NCBI GenBank assembly: GCA_023460055.1
Contig: JAEWRJ010000010.1
Location: 1 to 25,626 of the forward strand
Reading direction: 5' to 3'
Length of the DNA stretch: 25,626 nt
From: Bacillota bacterium
GTDB taxonomy: Bacteria; Bacillota; Clostridia; Christensenellales; Aristaeellaceae
Both the position numbers and the translations under genes were made by a program. Numbering within the stretch: the first letter of the stretch is position 1; every line of letters begins with the position of its first letter. The notes beneath the pieces are model-generated. The model was not told the DNA's origin, searched no databases, and worked only from the letters and a program-made list of their open reading frames with translations. Positions 9,680 to 16,446 of this stretch are shown here, in pieces.

Positions 9680-9754
9680 ATGAAACTGAAGGCCATGGGT
9701 ATGTCAATGATGATGCGCAGCTTCACACCGCGCTTATTGCGTCGCGCCGCTTGA
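9680..9754 (+). CDS. Methionine-rich leader peptide (24 codons)
   Basis: This short reading frame has a very strong ribosome-binding site, AAGGAGG (9664-9670), 9 bases before the ATG. Methionine is encoded at codons 1, 6, 8, 10, 11 and 12, so five of the seven codons from 6 to 12 are ATG and three of them are consecutive (9707-9715). The tail is basic (CGC/CGT codons near the end) and ends at TGA 9752-9754. It lies between a consensus promoter and a strong terminator, immediately upstream of a methionine ABC importer. That is the arrangement of an amino-acid attenuator leader such as trpL or hisL. The product itself probably has no function; its translation rate would be the sensor. Too short for standard gene callers. 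Confidence 0.82.
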   Translation: MKLKAMGMSMMMRSFTPRLLRRAA

Positions 9755-9808
9755 TCATTGCCATTTGATCGCAAGCCCGCTTCCCTTAAGTGCGAAGCGG
9801 GCTTTTTT
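9695..9808 (+). promoter_or_regulatory. Ribosome-mediated attenuator with 1:2, 2:3 and 3:4 pairings
   Basis: Three competing pairings are visible. Pairing 1:2 joins the Met codons to the region after the leader stop: CAATGAT (9705-9711) with ATCATTG (9754-9760), continued by ATGG (9695-9698) with CCAT (9761-9764). Pairing 2:3 is an antiterminator: GCTT (9749-9752) with AAGC (9773-9776) and GATCA (9753-9757) with TGATC (9766-9770), with a 2-base bulge. Pairing 3:4 is the terminator at 9773-9804. The 2:3 hairpin takes up the first four bases of the terminator. The leader stop codon (9752-9754) lies inside region 2. A ribosome stalled at Met codons would free region 2 and allow read-through; a ribosome reaching the stop would cover region 2 and permit termination. 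Pairings are read by eye; the mechanism is inferred from classical attenuators. Confidence 0.75.
9773..9808 (+). terminator. Attenuator terminator upstream of metN
   Basis: AAGCCCGCTTC (9773-9783) pairs perfectly with GAAGCGGGCTT (9794-9804), 11 bp around a 10-base loop. The T run at 9803-9808 overlaps the stem base. It ends about 13 bases before the metN Shine-Dalgarno site, and no promoter is seen between the two, so metNIQ expression should depend on passing it. Confidence 0.9.
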
Positions 9809-9831
9809 ATACACAAATGTGAGGGGATAAC

Positions 9832-10842
9832 GTGATAGAACAGCCGCTGATCCAGATAAGGGAATTGTCCAAGGTATACAGCACGCCGGAGGGTGAGGTC
9901 GTAGCGCTCGACCGAGTCAGCATGGATGTGCGAAAGGGCGAAATCTATGGCGTCATCGGCATGAGCGGGGCAGGAAAGTCGACACTGATCCGCTGCATCA
10001 ACCGGCTTGATGTGCCCACGGGCGGCGAAGTGCTCTACCGCGGGCAGGATGTCCTTAAGATGAGCAGGCCTGATCTGCTCAAGCTCCGCCGGAAGGTGAG
10101 CATGATCTTTCAGCAGTTCAACCTCCTGATGCAGCGCACCGTCGGAGAAAATGTGCGCTACCCCCTTGAAATTGCTGGATTGCCCCGCCGGGAGGCGGAC
10201 AAGCGGGTGATGGAATTGCTTGAGATCGTCGGCCTGCAGGACAGGGCGAAGGCCTATCCGGCACAGCTGTCCGGCGGCCAGCGTCAAAGAGTCGCCATCG
10301 CCAGGGCTCTGGCAAGCCAGCCCGAGGTGCTGCTCAGCGATGAGGCCACCAGCGCGTTGGATCCCATGACCACGCAAGCCATCCTGAATCTCCTCAAGGA
10401 CATCAACCGCCGCCTTGGCATCACGGTGATCCTCATCACCCATGAGATGGCCGTGATCCGCCAGATCTGCGATCGTGTCACCATCCTGGACGGAGGCCGT
10501 ATCGCGGAAGAAGGCACGGTGGATGAGGTCTTCATGCACACCAGGTCGGAGGCGGGCCGCAGGCTGTTTGGCAACGCGCCTCAGGTACCCGAAGAGGAAC
10601 CCCAGGGCCCGGCGATCCGCCTGGTGTTTGACGGCTCCTCGGTGGACAGACCCATCATTGCCACCGCGGTGAAGGAGCTGGGCATCATGATTAACATCCT
10701 TTCGGCAGACATGAAGCAGATCGGCGGCAAGACCTATGGCCAGATGCTGATCCGCATGCCGCAGGAGGAAGACATCAGGCGAAGGCTTTCGGATTTCCTG
10801 GTACAGGAGAATATCGCGTTTAAGGAGGTGAATATCAAATGA
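9832..10842 (+). CDS. metN: Methionine ABC transporter ATP-binding protein MetN
   Basis: MetN powers uptake of methionine through MetI. The 336-residue protein has Walker A GMSGAGKS (43-50), Q-loop FQQFN (93-97), signature LSGGQ (146-150), Walker B VLLSDE (166-171) and the H-loop in ITHEM. The C-terminal 75 residues form a NIL domain, which in MetN proteins binds methionine and inhibits transport when it is plentiful. The presence of this domain separates MetN from other amino-acid ATPases. Translation begins at GTG 9832, with GAGGGG at 9821-9826. The gene is first in the operon behind the attenuator, and its stop overlaps the metI start (ATGA). Confidence 0.95.
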   Translation: MIEQPLIQIRELSKVYSTPEGEVVALDRVSMDVRKGEIYGVIGMSGAGKSTLIRCINRLDVPTGGEVLYRGQDVLKMSRPDLLKLRRKVSMIFQQFNLLMQRTVGENVRYPLEIAGLPRREADKRVMELLEIVGLQDRAKAYPAQLSGGQRQRVAIARALASQPEVLLSDEATSALDPMTTQAILNLLKDINRRLGITVILITHEMAVIRQICDRVTILDGGRIAEEGTVDEVFMHTRSEAGRRLFGNAPQVPEEEPQGPAIRLVFDGSSVDRPIIATAVKELGIMINILSADMKQIGGKTYGQMLIRMPQEEDIRRRLSDFLVQENIAFKEVNIK

Positions 10843-11501
10843 GTCAGGCGCAATGGGCGAATCTTCTGCTGGGCGGTCTGTGGGACACTCTCTACATGAC
10901 CATCCCCTCTACCTTGTTGGCCTATCTCGTTGGTATGCCGCTTGGCATTCTCTTTGTCGTCACCGGCAAGGAGCATATCATGTCCCGCCCGCGGCTGAAC
11001 GCCGGCCTTGGCGTTATCATCAACTTCCTGCGTTCCATTCCCTTTATCATTCTTCTGGCGATGCTGATCCCCATTACCCGCATCGTCATGGGCTCTGGCA
11101 TCGGCACCAGAAGCCTGATCTTTCCCCTTGTGATCAGCGCCTTCCCCTTTGTGGCCCGCATGGTGGAGGGGAGCCTCAATGAAGTTGACCGCGGCGTTAT
11201 CGAAGCGGCCCAGTCTATGGGGTCGACTACAGGGCAAATCATCTTTAAGGTGCTGCTCCCTGAAGCCCTTCCCTCTCTCATAAGCGGCGCGGCCATCGTC
11301 ACCGTCACTATTCTGGGTTACACAGCTATGGCATCGGCAGCGGGCGGCGGCGGCCTGGGGTCCATCGCCATCACCAAGGGTCTTAACGTACGAAAGATGG
11401 ATATCATGTATGCGGCCTCCATCACGCTGGTCGCCCTGGTTCAGATCATCACCATCGCCGGCAACAGAGCCACCCGGAAAATCGATCACCGCAAACGCTG
11501 A
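10839..11501 (+). CDS. metI: Methionine ABC transporter permease MetI
   Basis: MetI is the membrane channel subunit of the methionine importer. The 220-residue protein has about five transmembrane helices and the EAA coupling loop (IEAAQSMGSTTGQIIFKVLLP, starting at residue 121), which docks on MetN. The later segment TILGYTAMASAAGGGGLGSIA is typical of this family. The start ATG at 10839 overlaps the metN stop by four bases, with AAGGAGGTG at 10822-10830, which is nearly a full anti-16S match. metQ starts 25 bases downstream. Confidence 0.95.
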   Translation: MSQAQWANLLLGGLWDTLYMTIPSTLLAYLVGMPLGILFVVTGKEHIMSRPRLNAGLGVIINFLRSIPFIILLAMLIPITRIVMGSGIGTRSLIFPLVISAFPFVARMVEGSLNEVDRGVIEAAQSMGSTTGQIIFKVLLPEALPSLISGAAIVTVTILGYTAMASAAGGGGLGSIAITKGLNVRKMDIMYAASITLVALVQIITIAGNRATRKIDHRKR

Positions 11502-11507
11502 GCGTTT
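11493..11507 (+). other. Small hairpin at the metI stop
   Basis: AAACGC (11493-11498) and GCGTTT (11502-11507) form a 6-bp stem with the metI stop codon TGA as its three-base loop. There is no useful T run, so it is not a terminator. It could affect coupling or mRNA decay between metI and metQ, or be chance. Confidence 0.3.
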
Positions 11508-11526
11508 TAATTGAAAGGAGCATCCC

Positions 11527-12357
11527 ATGAAAAAGCTTATCGCATTAGCACTCGTCCTGGTCCTGTCCCTGACCCTTGCCTCCGCCCTTGCCGAAAATAA
11601 AAAGATCGTGATCGGCGCGACACCCAGCCCCCACGTGATCATCCTTGAGCAAATCGTGGAAGATTTGAAAGCCTTGGGTTATGACCTGGAAATCCAGACT
11701 TTCACCGAATACCCCATCCCCAACCCCGCCACGGCGGCCAAGGAGCTGGATGCCAACTATTTCCAGCACCTGCCCTACCTGAATGCTTACAATACAGCGG
11801 TGCCGAAGTCTGAACAGCTCGTGGCCGTTATTCCCGTGCATTATGAGCCTTACGGCCTTTATGCAGGCACTAAGGCAAGCCTTGATGAGCTGGCCGCAGG
11901 CGACAGCATCGCCATCACCAATGACCCCTCCAATGAGACCCGTGCCCTGCTCCTTTTGCAGGATGCCGGCTTGATCACGCTGCCCGAAGGCACCAACGCT
12001 GACAGCACGCTGACGGTCCTGGATATCGTTAGCAACCCCAAGAATCTGAACATTATAGAGCTGAACGCTGAGCTGATCCCCTCTACTTTGGGTGATGTAG
12101 CCTTTGCAGTGATCAACGGCAACTATGCCATCAGCGCCGGCCTCAGCCCTGCTGAAGACGCGCTGTTCCTGGAGCCGGCTGATGGCGAAGCCGGCATCAC
12201 ATACACCAACTACATTGTAGTGCGCGTGGAGGATGCGGAAGCGGATTTCGTTCAGGCACTCCGCAAGGTGCTTTATACCCAGAAGGTGAAGGACTTTATC
12301 TTGAGCTACGAAGACTTCAAAGGCGGCGTCATTCCGACCTTCGAGATCGGCGAGTAA
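11527..12357 (+). CDS. metQ: Methionine-binding protein MetQ (NlpA family), without lipobox
   Basis: MetQ captures methionine outside the cell and delivers it to MetI. The 276-residue protein has the NlpA-family core: KIVIGATPSPHVIILEQI after the signal peptide, then ANYFQHLPYLNAYN, VHYEPYGLYAG, ITNDPSNETRALLLLQDAGLI, and the C-terminal FKGGVIPTFE. The signal peptide is clear (MKK, a hydrophobic stretch to about residue 18, then ASALAE). It ends in an Ala-x-Ala type site, and no cysteine follows; the whole protein has no cysteine. Most Gram-positive MetQ proteins are lipoproteins, so this one would need another way to stay at the membrane. AAAGGAG lies upstream of the ATG. A bidirectional terminator follows. 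Confidence 0.93.
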   Translation: MKKLIALALVLVLSLTLASALAENKKIVIGATPSPHVIILEQIVEDLKALGYDLEIQTFTEYPIPNPATAAKELDANYFQHLPYLNAYNTAVPKSEQLVAVIPVHYEPYGLYAGTKASLDELAAGDSIAITNDPSNETRALLLLQDAGLITLPEGTNADSTLTVLDIVSNPKNLNIIELNAELIPSTLGDVAFAVINGNYAISAGLSPAEDALFLEPADGEAGITYTNYIVVRVEDAEADFVQALRKVLYTQKVKDFILSYEDFKGGVIPTFEIGE

Positions 12358-12375
12358 TATCCGGTCGGTGCCAGC

Positions 12376-12401
12376 AAAAAAGAGCCGTAAGGCTCTTTTT
12401 T
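12376..12401. terminator. Bidirectional terminator between metQ and the FAD oxidoreductase
   Basis: AAAAAAGAGCC (12376-12386) and GGCTCTTTTTT (12391-12401) are fully complementary around a GTAA loop. The T run on one strand and the A run on the other make it work for metQ on the plus strand and for the leftward operon on the minus strand. Confidence 0.9.
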
Positions 12402-12415
12402 GTCTGTTCTTCGGC

Positions 12416-12471
12416 TAATGCTGATGTCAAACGTAAATGCATCGTTGCATTTACGTTTGACATCAGCATTA
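12416..12471. repeat. Perfect 26-bp inverted repeat with 4-base loop
   Basis: Bases 12416-12441 are the exact reverse complement of 12446-12471, with loop TCGT. The arms are AT-richer than the surroundings, contain TGATGTCAAACG, and include the TAA stop of the minus-strand FAD oxidoreductase gene. No T run follows on either strand, and a proper terminator lies 15 bases away. It may be a cruciform, an RNase III-type mRNA end, a protein-binding palindrome or a small mobile palindrome. Confidence 0.9.
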
Positions 12472-13836
12472 TTCTTCGATATATGCTTTGTTTTTTCTAA
12501 GCAATCCCTGAAGCTCGCGTATATCTACATCGGCCGCCACGCCGCCTTTGCTGACAGACAGAAAAGCTGCTGTGCCGGCTGCCTGGCCCAGGGAGCCGGC
12601 AACCGGAGTGACGCGCATGGAGGCCTGGGCATTGAAATCCGCAGAGATGCATCGGCCTGTGACAAGCAGGTTATCCAGATTGTCAGACAGCATAACTTCG
12701 TAGGGTATGTCATAGTACGCCCGGCCGGTTTTGCCCGCGATATCCTGCGTGTGTGTTCCTTCGCCCAAAGGGTTGTGGATGTCAACAGGGTAACCGCAGT
12801 GAGCTACGGAACTTTCAAAACGCCGGGCGGAAAGAACATCATCGCTTGTCAGCCGGTAGCGTCCGATCAGCTGACGTGAGCCGCGTACTCCAATTCTAGG
12901 TCCGGTAGACATGAGTGCAGCCTGTTCAAAGCCAGGCACATGTACGGTTAAAAAGCGGTGAAGCTGTTCCGCCTGCCTGCGGCCTTCCATTTCAGCTAAT
13001 GAGAGGCTGGACGCGCTGCTGGCATCAAAGCCCGTTACCCTGGTGGTATTGACAATGAACTCCCCCGGCAGGGAGGTTTCAAACATCAGTAGATTTTCTC
13101 GCGGGATGTCAAGTTCTCCTCTCGCCTTGGCTTCACCGAATGCTGAGGCGAAGCCGGCTATGCTGAGGGGCTCGCCGCTTGTCAGGAGGATTGGATCGAC
13201 TGTCGGAAACTCTTCCGGGTTGCTTAGGATATGAACGATCAGCCTGCTTCTGTCTACGCCTGCATAGCGCATCTTCATGGTCATGGGCTGCGCTGCGCTG
13301 TCGCCGGGTCGGCCGATAACGCTGGCGGCTCCCGCCCGGTGCATCAGGTCGCCGTCGCCCGTCGCGTCTATAAAAACTGCGGAGCGAACGGTATGAAGTC
13401 CGCCTTTGCCGCTGAGCACGAGTTCTTTTATGCGCCGCTGTTCCACCCGCGCGTCTGCCACCGTGGTGTGAAAGAGTGCTTGGGCGCCGGAATTGATGAG
13501 CATCTCATCCAACACCCGCTTCAAAGGTTCGGAGCGGAAGGGGGTTACGAAGCTGACGAACTTGGTCGTGTCTCTGACATGACCCTTTGAGCCGCCTTTT
13601 ATGATCAAACGATCCACGACCTCTTGCATAAAGCCGTGAATGACTTGCTTCTCGCCTGCGAAAAAACCCATCATCGGGCCAACACCGGCATTGGTCAAGG
13701 TGCCGCCCATAAAGCCGAATTGCTCAACGACTAAGGTTTTAGCGCCCAGGCGCGCGGCTGCGATGGCTGCCATGCTTCCGCTGACGCCGCCGCCGGCAAC
13801 GATCACGTCATAAGCTTCACTGGGGGTCTTCGGCAT
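12469..13836 (-). CDS. FAD-dependent oxidoreductase
   Basis: This 455-residue flavoprotein has an N-terminal dinucleotide fold (YDVIVAGGGVSGSMAAIAAARLG, glycines 15-20, with the ribose-binding glutamate in VVEQ). It continues with GGTLTNAGVGPMMGF, then FIDATGDGDLMHRAGA near residues 156-170, and a C-terminal FAD-closing segment (LLVTGRCISADFNAQASMRV ...). This layout is the FAD_oxidored type often found in sugar-related gene clusters, where the substrate is usually unknown. No signal peptide is seen. It is the last gene of the leftward operon; its ATG shares one base with the stop of the gene before it. It probably oxidises a sugar-derived hydroxyl group, which is inference from context. The stop lies within a long palindrome. 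Confidence 0.88.
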   Translation of the reverse strand: MPKTPSEAYDVIVAGGGVSGSMAAIAAARLGAKTLVVEQFGFMGGTLTNAGVGPMMGFFAGEKQVIHGFMQEVVDRLIIKGGSKGHVRDTTKFVSFVTPFRSEPLKRVLDEMLINSGAQALFHTTVADARVEQRRIKELVLSGKGGLHTVRSAVFIDATGDGDLMHRAGAASVIGRPGDSAAQPMTMKMRYAGVDRSRLIVHILSNPEEFPTVDPILLTSGEPLSIAGFASAFGEAKARGELDIPRENLLMFETSLPGEFIVNTTRVTGFDASSASSLSLAEMEGRRQAEQLHRFLTVHVPGFEQAALMSTGPRIGVRGSRQLIGRYRLTSDDVLSARRFESSVAHCGYPVDIHNPLGEGTHTQDIAGKTGRAYYDIPYEVMLSDNLDNLLVTGRCISADFNAQASMRVTPVAGSLGQAAGTAAFLSVSKGGVAADVDIRELQGLLRKNKAYIEE

Positions 13837-14855
13837 CAGTAGCAGCCCTTCCGTTCTTCAAAGTGGGTGGGAGCGTTCAGCAGCTCGCCTCCGTCTTTAA
13901 GCCACTGCGCCTGGTGCTCGATCAGCTGGTTGAGGGTGACGGAGGGATAGCCGAACAGCTCAAAGCAGCGATCGGCATTATTCAAATACGCGCTGTCGCT
14001 CTCCTTGCCTTCAAACCGGACGGTCTTGTTAAACAGGCGTCCGAAGTATCCGGCTGTATTGCGGACGGAGACTGTCTCCGGCCCGGTTACGTTGAGGATG
14101 GCAGGCTCAGTGGTGCAGTACAATATTGACCGGATAGCGACCTCATTGGCGTAGCCCTGCCAGACGCAGTTAAAGTTGCCCGTCGTCAGATCGATGGGCT
14201 GGTCCGCCATCACCCTTCTGGCAATGTCGCTCAGCACACCATATCGCAGGTCAACCGCGTAGTTGAGCCTGTACATCAGCACTTTGGTATCAAAGCGGCG
14301 GGCGGCGTTCTCAAACACGCGCTCGCGGCCCAGGGTACTCATGGCATATTCGCCGATGGGCACCGGCTTAACGCGCTCCGTGCAGCCCCCGCTGGTAACG
14401 GGCACCTGAGGATAGATGTTGCCGGACGAAAAAACAACGATGTTAGCGCCCTTGAAGCGCCTTGTCACCAAGGTGGGCAGGGAGACATTCATCTCCCAGG
14501 TGGCGGCTTCATTGCCGTCGGTGCCAAACTTGCGGCCGGCCATATAGATGATATTGCTGATATCGGGAAGCCGGGCCATTGCCCCCTTTGACAGAAGGTC
14601 AAGGCTGATGACGCTGATTCCCGCCTGAATCAGACGGGACTTGACGGCTTCGTCTGAAAAGCGAGATACGGCGTAGATTGTCTTTTTGATGCCGGCCTTC
14701 TCACATGCCTTGGCGGCAAGCAGGGCGAGGGTGGGGCCCATCTTTCCGCCCGCTCCCAATATACCGATGCTGCCCTTGATTTTTATAATGTCTTCAATCA
14801 GCGCGGCTGAAGGCTCGGTCAGCATAGCCTCCAGCAGTTCATTGTTCCAGTTCAA
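13836..14855 (-). CDS. NAD-dependent epimerase/dehydratase-family protein
   Basis: This is an extended SDR-type protein with an N-terminal Rossmann motif, GSIGILGAGGKMGPTLALLA, and an NIIYMAGRKFG segment of the family. The usual active-site YxxxK is not present: the equivalent stretch reads GEYAMSTLGRERVFE, so the lysine is replaced. I recall the same pattern in relatives of this subfamily. It is therefore probably an epimerase, dehydratase or dehydrogenase with a modified mechanism, acting on a sugar or sugar acid. The start is uncertain. TTG 14855 has AAGGAG eight bases upstream, giving 339 residues. An ATG at 14882 overlapping the TetR stop would add nine residues but has AAGG directly against it. 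The stop overlaps the next gene by one base. Confidence 0.8.
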   Translation of the reverse strand: MNWNNELLEAMLTEPSAALIEDIIKIKGSIGILGAGGKMGPTLALLAAKACEKAGIKKTIYAVSRFSDEAVKSRLIQAGISVISLDLLSKGAMARLPDISNIIYMAGRKFGTDGNEAATWEMNVSLPTLVTRRFKGANIVVFSSGNIYPQVPVTSGGCTERVKPVPIGEYAMSTLGRERVFENAARRFDTKVLMYRLNYAVDLRYGVLSDIARRVMADQPIDLTTGNFNCVWQGYANEVAIRSILYCTTEPAILNVTGPETVSVRNTAGYFGRLFNKTVRFEGKESDSAYLNNADRCFELFGYPSVTLNQLIEHQAQWLKDGGELLNAPTHFEERKGCY

Positions 14856-14874
14856 GTGCGATGCTCCTTCTGGT

Positions 14875-15513
14875 TCAGTCATCCTTGCCGCGGCAAAGGT
14901 AGGACAGCATGAGATCGATGGTGTGTTGTTTTCTCTCGTTCAGGGTCGTTTCATCCTCAATATCCTGCTCAAACAGGCGGGGAAGCGTAAACCGGTTTGA
15001 AAAATTGGCAAAGCAGATCATGTTGAGCGTGATTACCGTCTGAGCGGGATCGACATTGCTCTTAAACATTCCCTGCTCAATGCCTGACCGGATCCGATCT
15101 TTGATTACCTGCAGGCTTTTGCGGCGCAGGGTCTCAGCGGGAAGTTCCCCCAGGCAGCTGGCGTGCGACAGGTTTTCACGCATGACCAGACTGACAAAGT
15201 TTGGGTTGTTTCGAAGAAAATCAAAGTATCCACTGATGATAGCCCGGATCAGTTCCGCTCCCTGCAGGTCGGTTTGGGTAAGAGCCAGTTCGACATCCTC
15301 AATGCGCTTGTATACGGAAAAGAGCACCTGCTTATACAGGTTTTCCTTGCTTTCGAAGTACTCGTAGATCATGCGCTTGTTTATGTTGGCCATCTTCGCG
15401 ATCTCATCGATGCGCGCGCCGTAAAAGCCCTTTTCGGCAAAGCTGTCTTCCGCGGCCTTCAGGATATCATTGCTGGATTTTGCGGCGTTTCTTTCCCTTT
15501 TTTCCTTTGCCAT
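14875..15513 (-). CDS. TetR-family transcriptional regulator
   Basis: This is a 212-residue helix-turn-helix regulator. The N-terminal domain follows the TetR pattern: ILKAAEDSFAEKGFYGARIDEIAKMANINKRMIYEYFESKENLYKQV spans about residues 17-63, with the recognition helix around ANINKRMIYEYF. The C-terminal ligand domain has no recognisable specificity (it includes YFDFLRNNPNFVSLVMREN). The start ATG at 15513 has GAGGAAG upstream. It is inside the leftward operon, 62 bases after the second permease gene. Two identical-type palindromes overlapping the divergent promoters at 19091-19109 and 19212-19230 are its likely operators, so it probably represses both operons, including its own, until a pathway ligand binds. 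Confidence 0.92.
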   Translation of the reverse strand: MAKEKRERNAAKSSNDILKAAEDSFAEKGFYGARIDEIAKMANINKRMIYEYFESKENLYKQVLFSVYKRIEDVELALTQTDLQGAELIRAIISGYFDFLRNNPNFVSLVMRENLSHASCLGELPAETLRRKSLQVIKDRIRSGIEQGMFKSNVDPAQTVITLNMICFANFSNRFTLPRLFEQDIEDETTLNERKQHTIDLMLSYLCRGKDD

Positions 15514-15575
15514 CTTTACTTCCTCTGTTCAAATCGCGTTTCTTGTATCTTGTAGTAAATCTTCCGATTCGTCAA

Positions 15576-16433
15576 CTATCCTTTGACCGACCCGATCATA
15601 ACCCCCTGAACGAAATAGCGCTGCACGAAGGGATAAATAATCATCACGGGGATCATGGTGATGAAGATGACCGCGTTTTTCAGTGAGGTCGGGGTAAAAG
15701 CAGATGTTGTTACCATATTGGAGATCGAAGAAGTTTCATCGAGCAGCATGTCCTTGAGGACCAGCTGGATGGGATACATCGACTGATCGTTGAGATAGAG
15801 GAAGGGCAGTACATAGCTGTTCCAGTGGCCCATGAAATAGAACAAGCCGATGGAGGCCAGAGATGCCTTTGATAGGGGAACATACAGCTGCCAGAGGATA
15901 CGGTATTCGCTGGCTCCGTCTATGACAGCAGATTCATAGATCGCGCTTGGAAGCGAGCGGAAGAAACTCATCAATATCAGGAGTTCTATCGTCCAGATGG
16001 CGTTGGGTAGCAGCAGCGACCAGATGGTGTTGATCATGCCAAGCGTCCGAACGACGATATAGGTAGGGATCATGCCGCCGGAAAAAAACATAGTCAGCAT
16101 GATCAGGGTCATAAAGCCTTTGCGGCCCACCAGATGGCTTTTTGACAGCGGATAGGCTGTCAGAATGGTCATCAGGATGTTGATGGCCGTTCCCAGTCCG
16201 GTGTAGATAAAGGTGTTCATATAGGCGCGGGGAATCTTGGGGCTTAAAAATATCTCCCTGTAGGCGTCCAGTGTAAAACCCCTGGGAAAGACGGTTACCG
16301 ATCGCTGCACGACATGGGCTGAACTGCTGAACGAAATGGCGATGATGTTGAGCATCGGGTAAAGGATGACAACCAAAATCGAGACCATGACCAGGGTGAC
16401 GATAATGTCAAAAAGTCCAATCTTTTCTTTCAT
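15576..16433 (-). CDS. Carbohydrate ABC transporter permease, LplC/YtcP type
   Basis: This is the second inner-membrane subunit of a CUT1-type importer. The 285-residue protein has about six transmembrane helices. The coupling loop reads YESAVIDGASEYRILWQLYVP (166-186). The C-terminus YFVQGVMIGSVKG is a hallmark of the LplC/YtcP group, and TMFFSGGMIPTYIVVRTLGM is also typical. The start ATG at 16433 has AGGAG seven bases upstream and lies 13 bases after the preceding permease stop. No ATPase gene lies in the locus, so a shared MsmX-like ATPase elsewhere probably powers it, as is common for this family. Confidence 0.92.
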   Translation of the reverse strand: MKEKIGLFDIIVTLVMVSILVVILYPMLNIIAISFSSSAHVVQRSVTVFPRGFTLDAYREIFLSPKIPRAYMNTFIYTGLGTAINILMTILTAYPLSKSHLVGRKGFMTLIMLTMFFSGGMIPTYIVVRTLGMINTIWSLLLPNAIWTIELLILMSFFRSLPSAIYESAVIDGASEYRILWQLYVPLSKASLASIGLFYFMGHWNSYVLPFLYLNDQSMYPIQLVLKDMLLDETSSISNMVTTSAFTPTSLKNAVIFITMIPVMIIYPFVQRYFVQGVMIGSVKG

Positions 16434-16446
16434 ATGCTATCTCCTC

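Noticed and set aside
9652..9786. Long-range pairing of the leader ribosome-binding region (GGAAGCG 9652-9658, AGGGAAG 9660-9666) with the terminator arm
   Set aside because: Seven-base matches are present, but purine-rich Shine-Dalgarno DNA often matches CTTCC-type tracts; the local 1:2/2:3/3:4 set is more convincing.
9639..9831. SAM riboswitch (S-box) or Met T-box upstream of metN
   Set aside because: The leader is short, has no T-box or S-box conserved sequence that I can recognise, and is fully explained by the leader ORF, antiterminator and terminator.
12400..12879. Open frame on the plus strand inside the FAD oxidoreductase
   Set aside because: It starts within the terminator/palindrome region, has no ribosome-binding site and overlaps a well-supported gene on the other strand.
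15514..15575. Internal promoter for the TetR gene (TTGACG just after the permease stop on the minus strand)
   Set aside because: The -35-like box is good, but no convincing -10 lies at 16-18 bases (CAAGAT at 17, TACAAG at 15).
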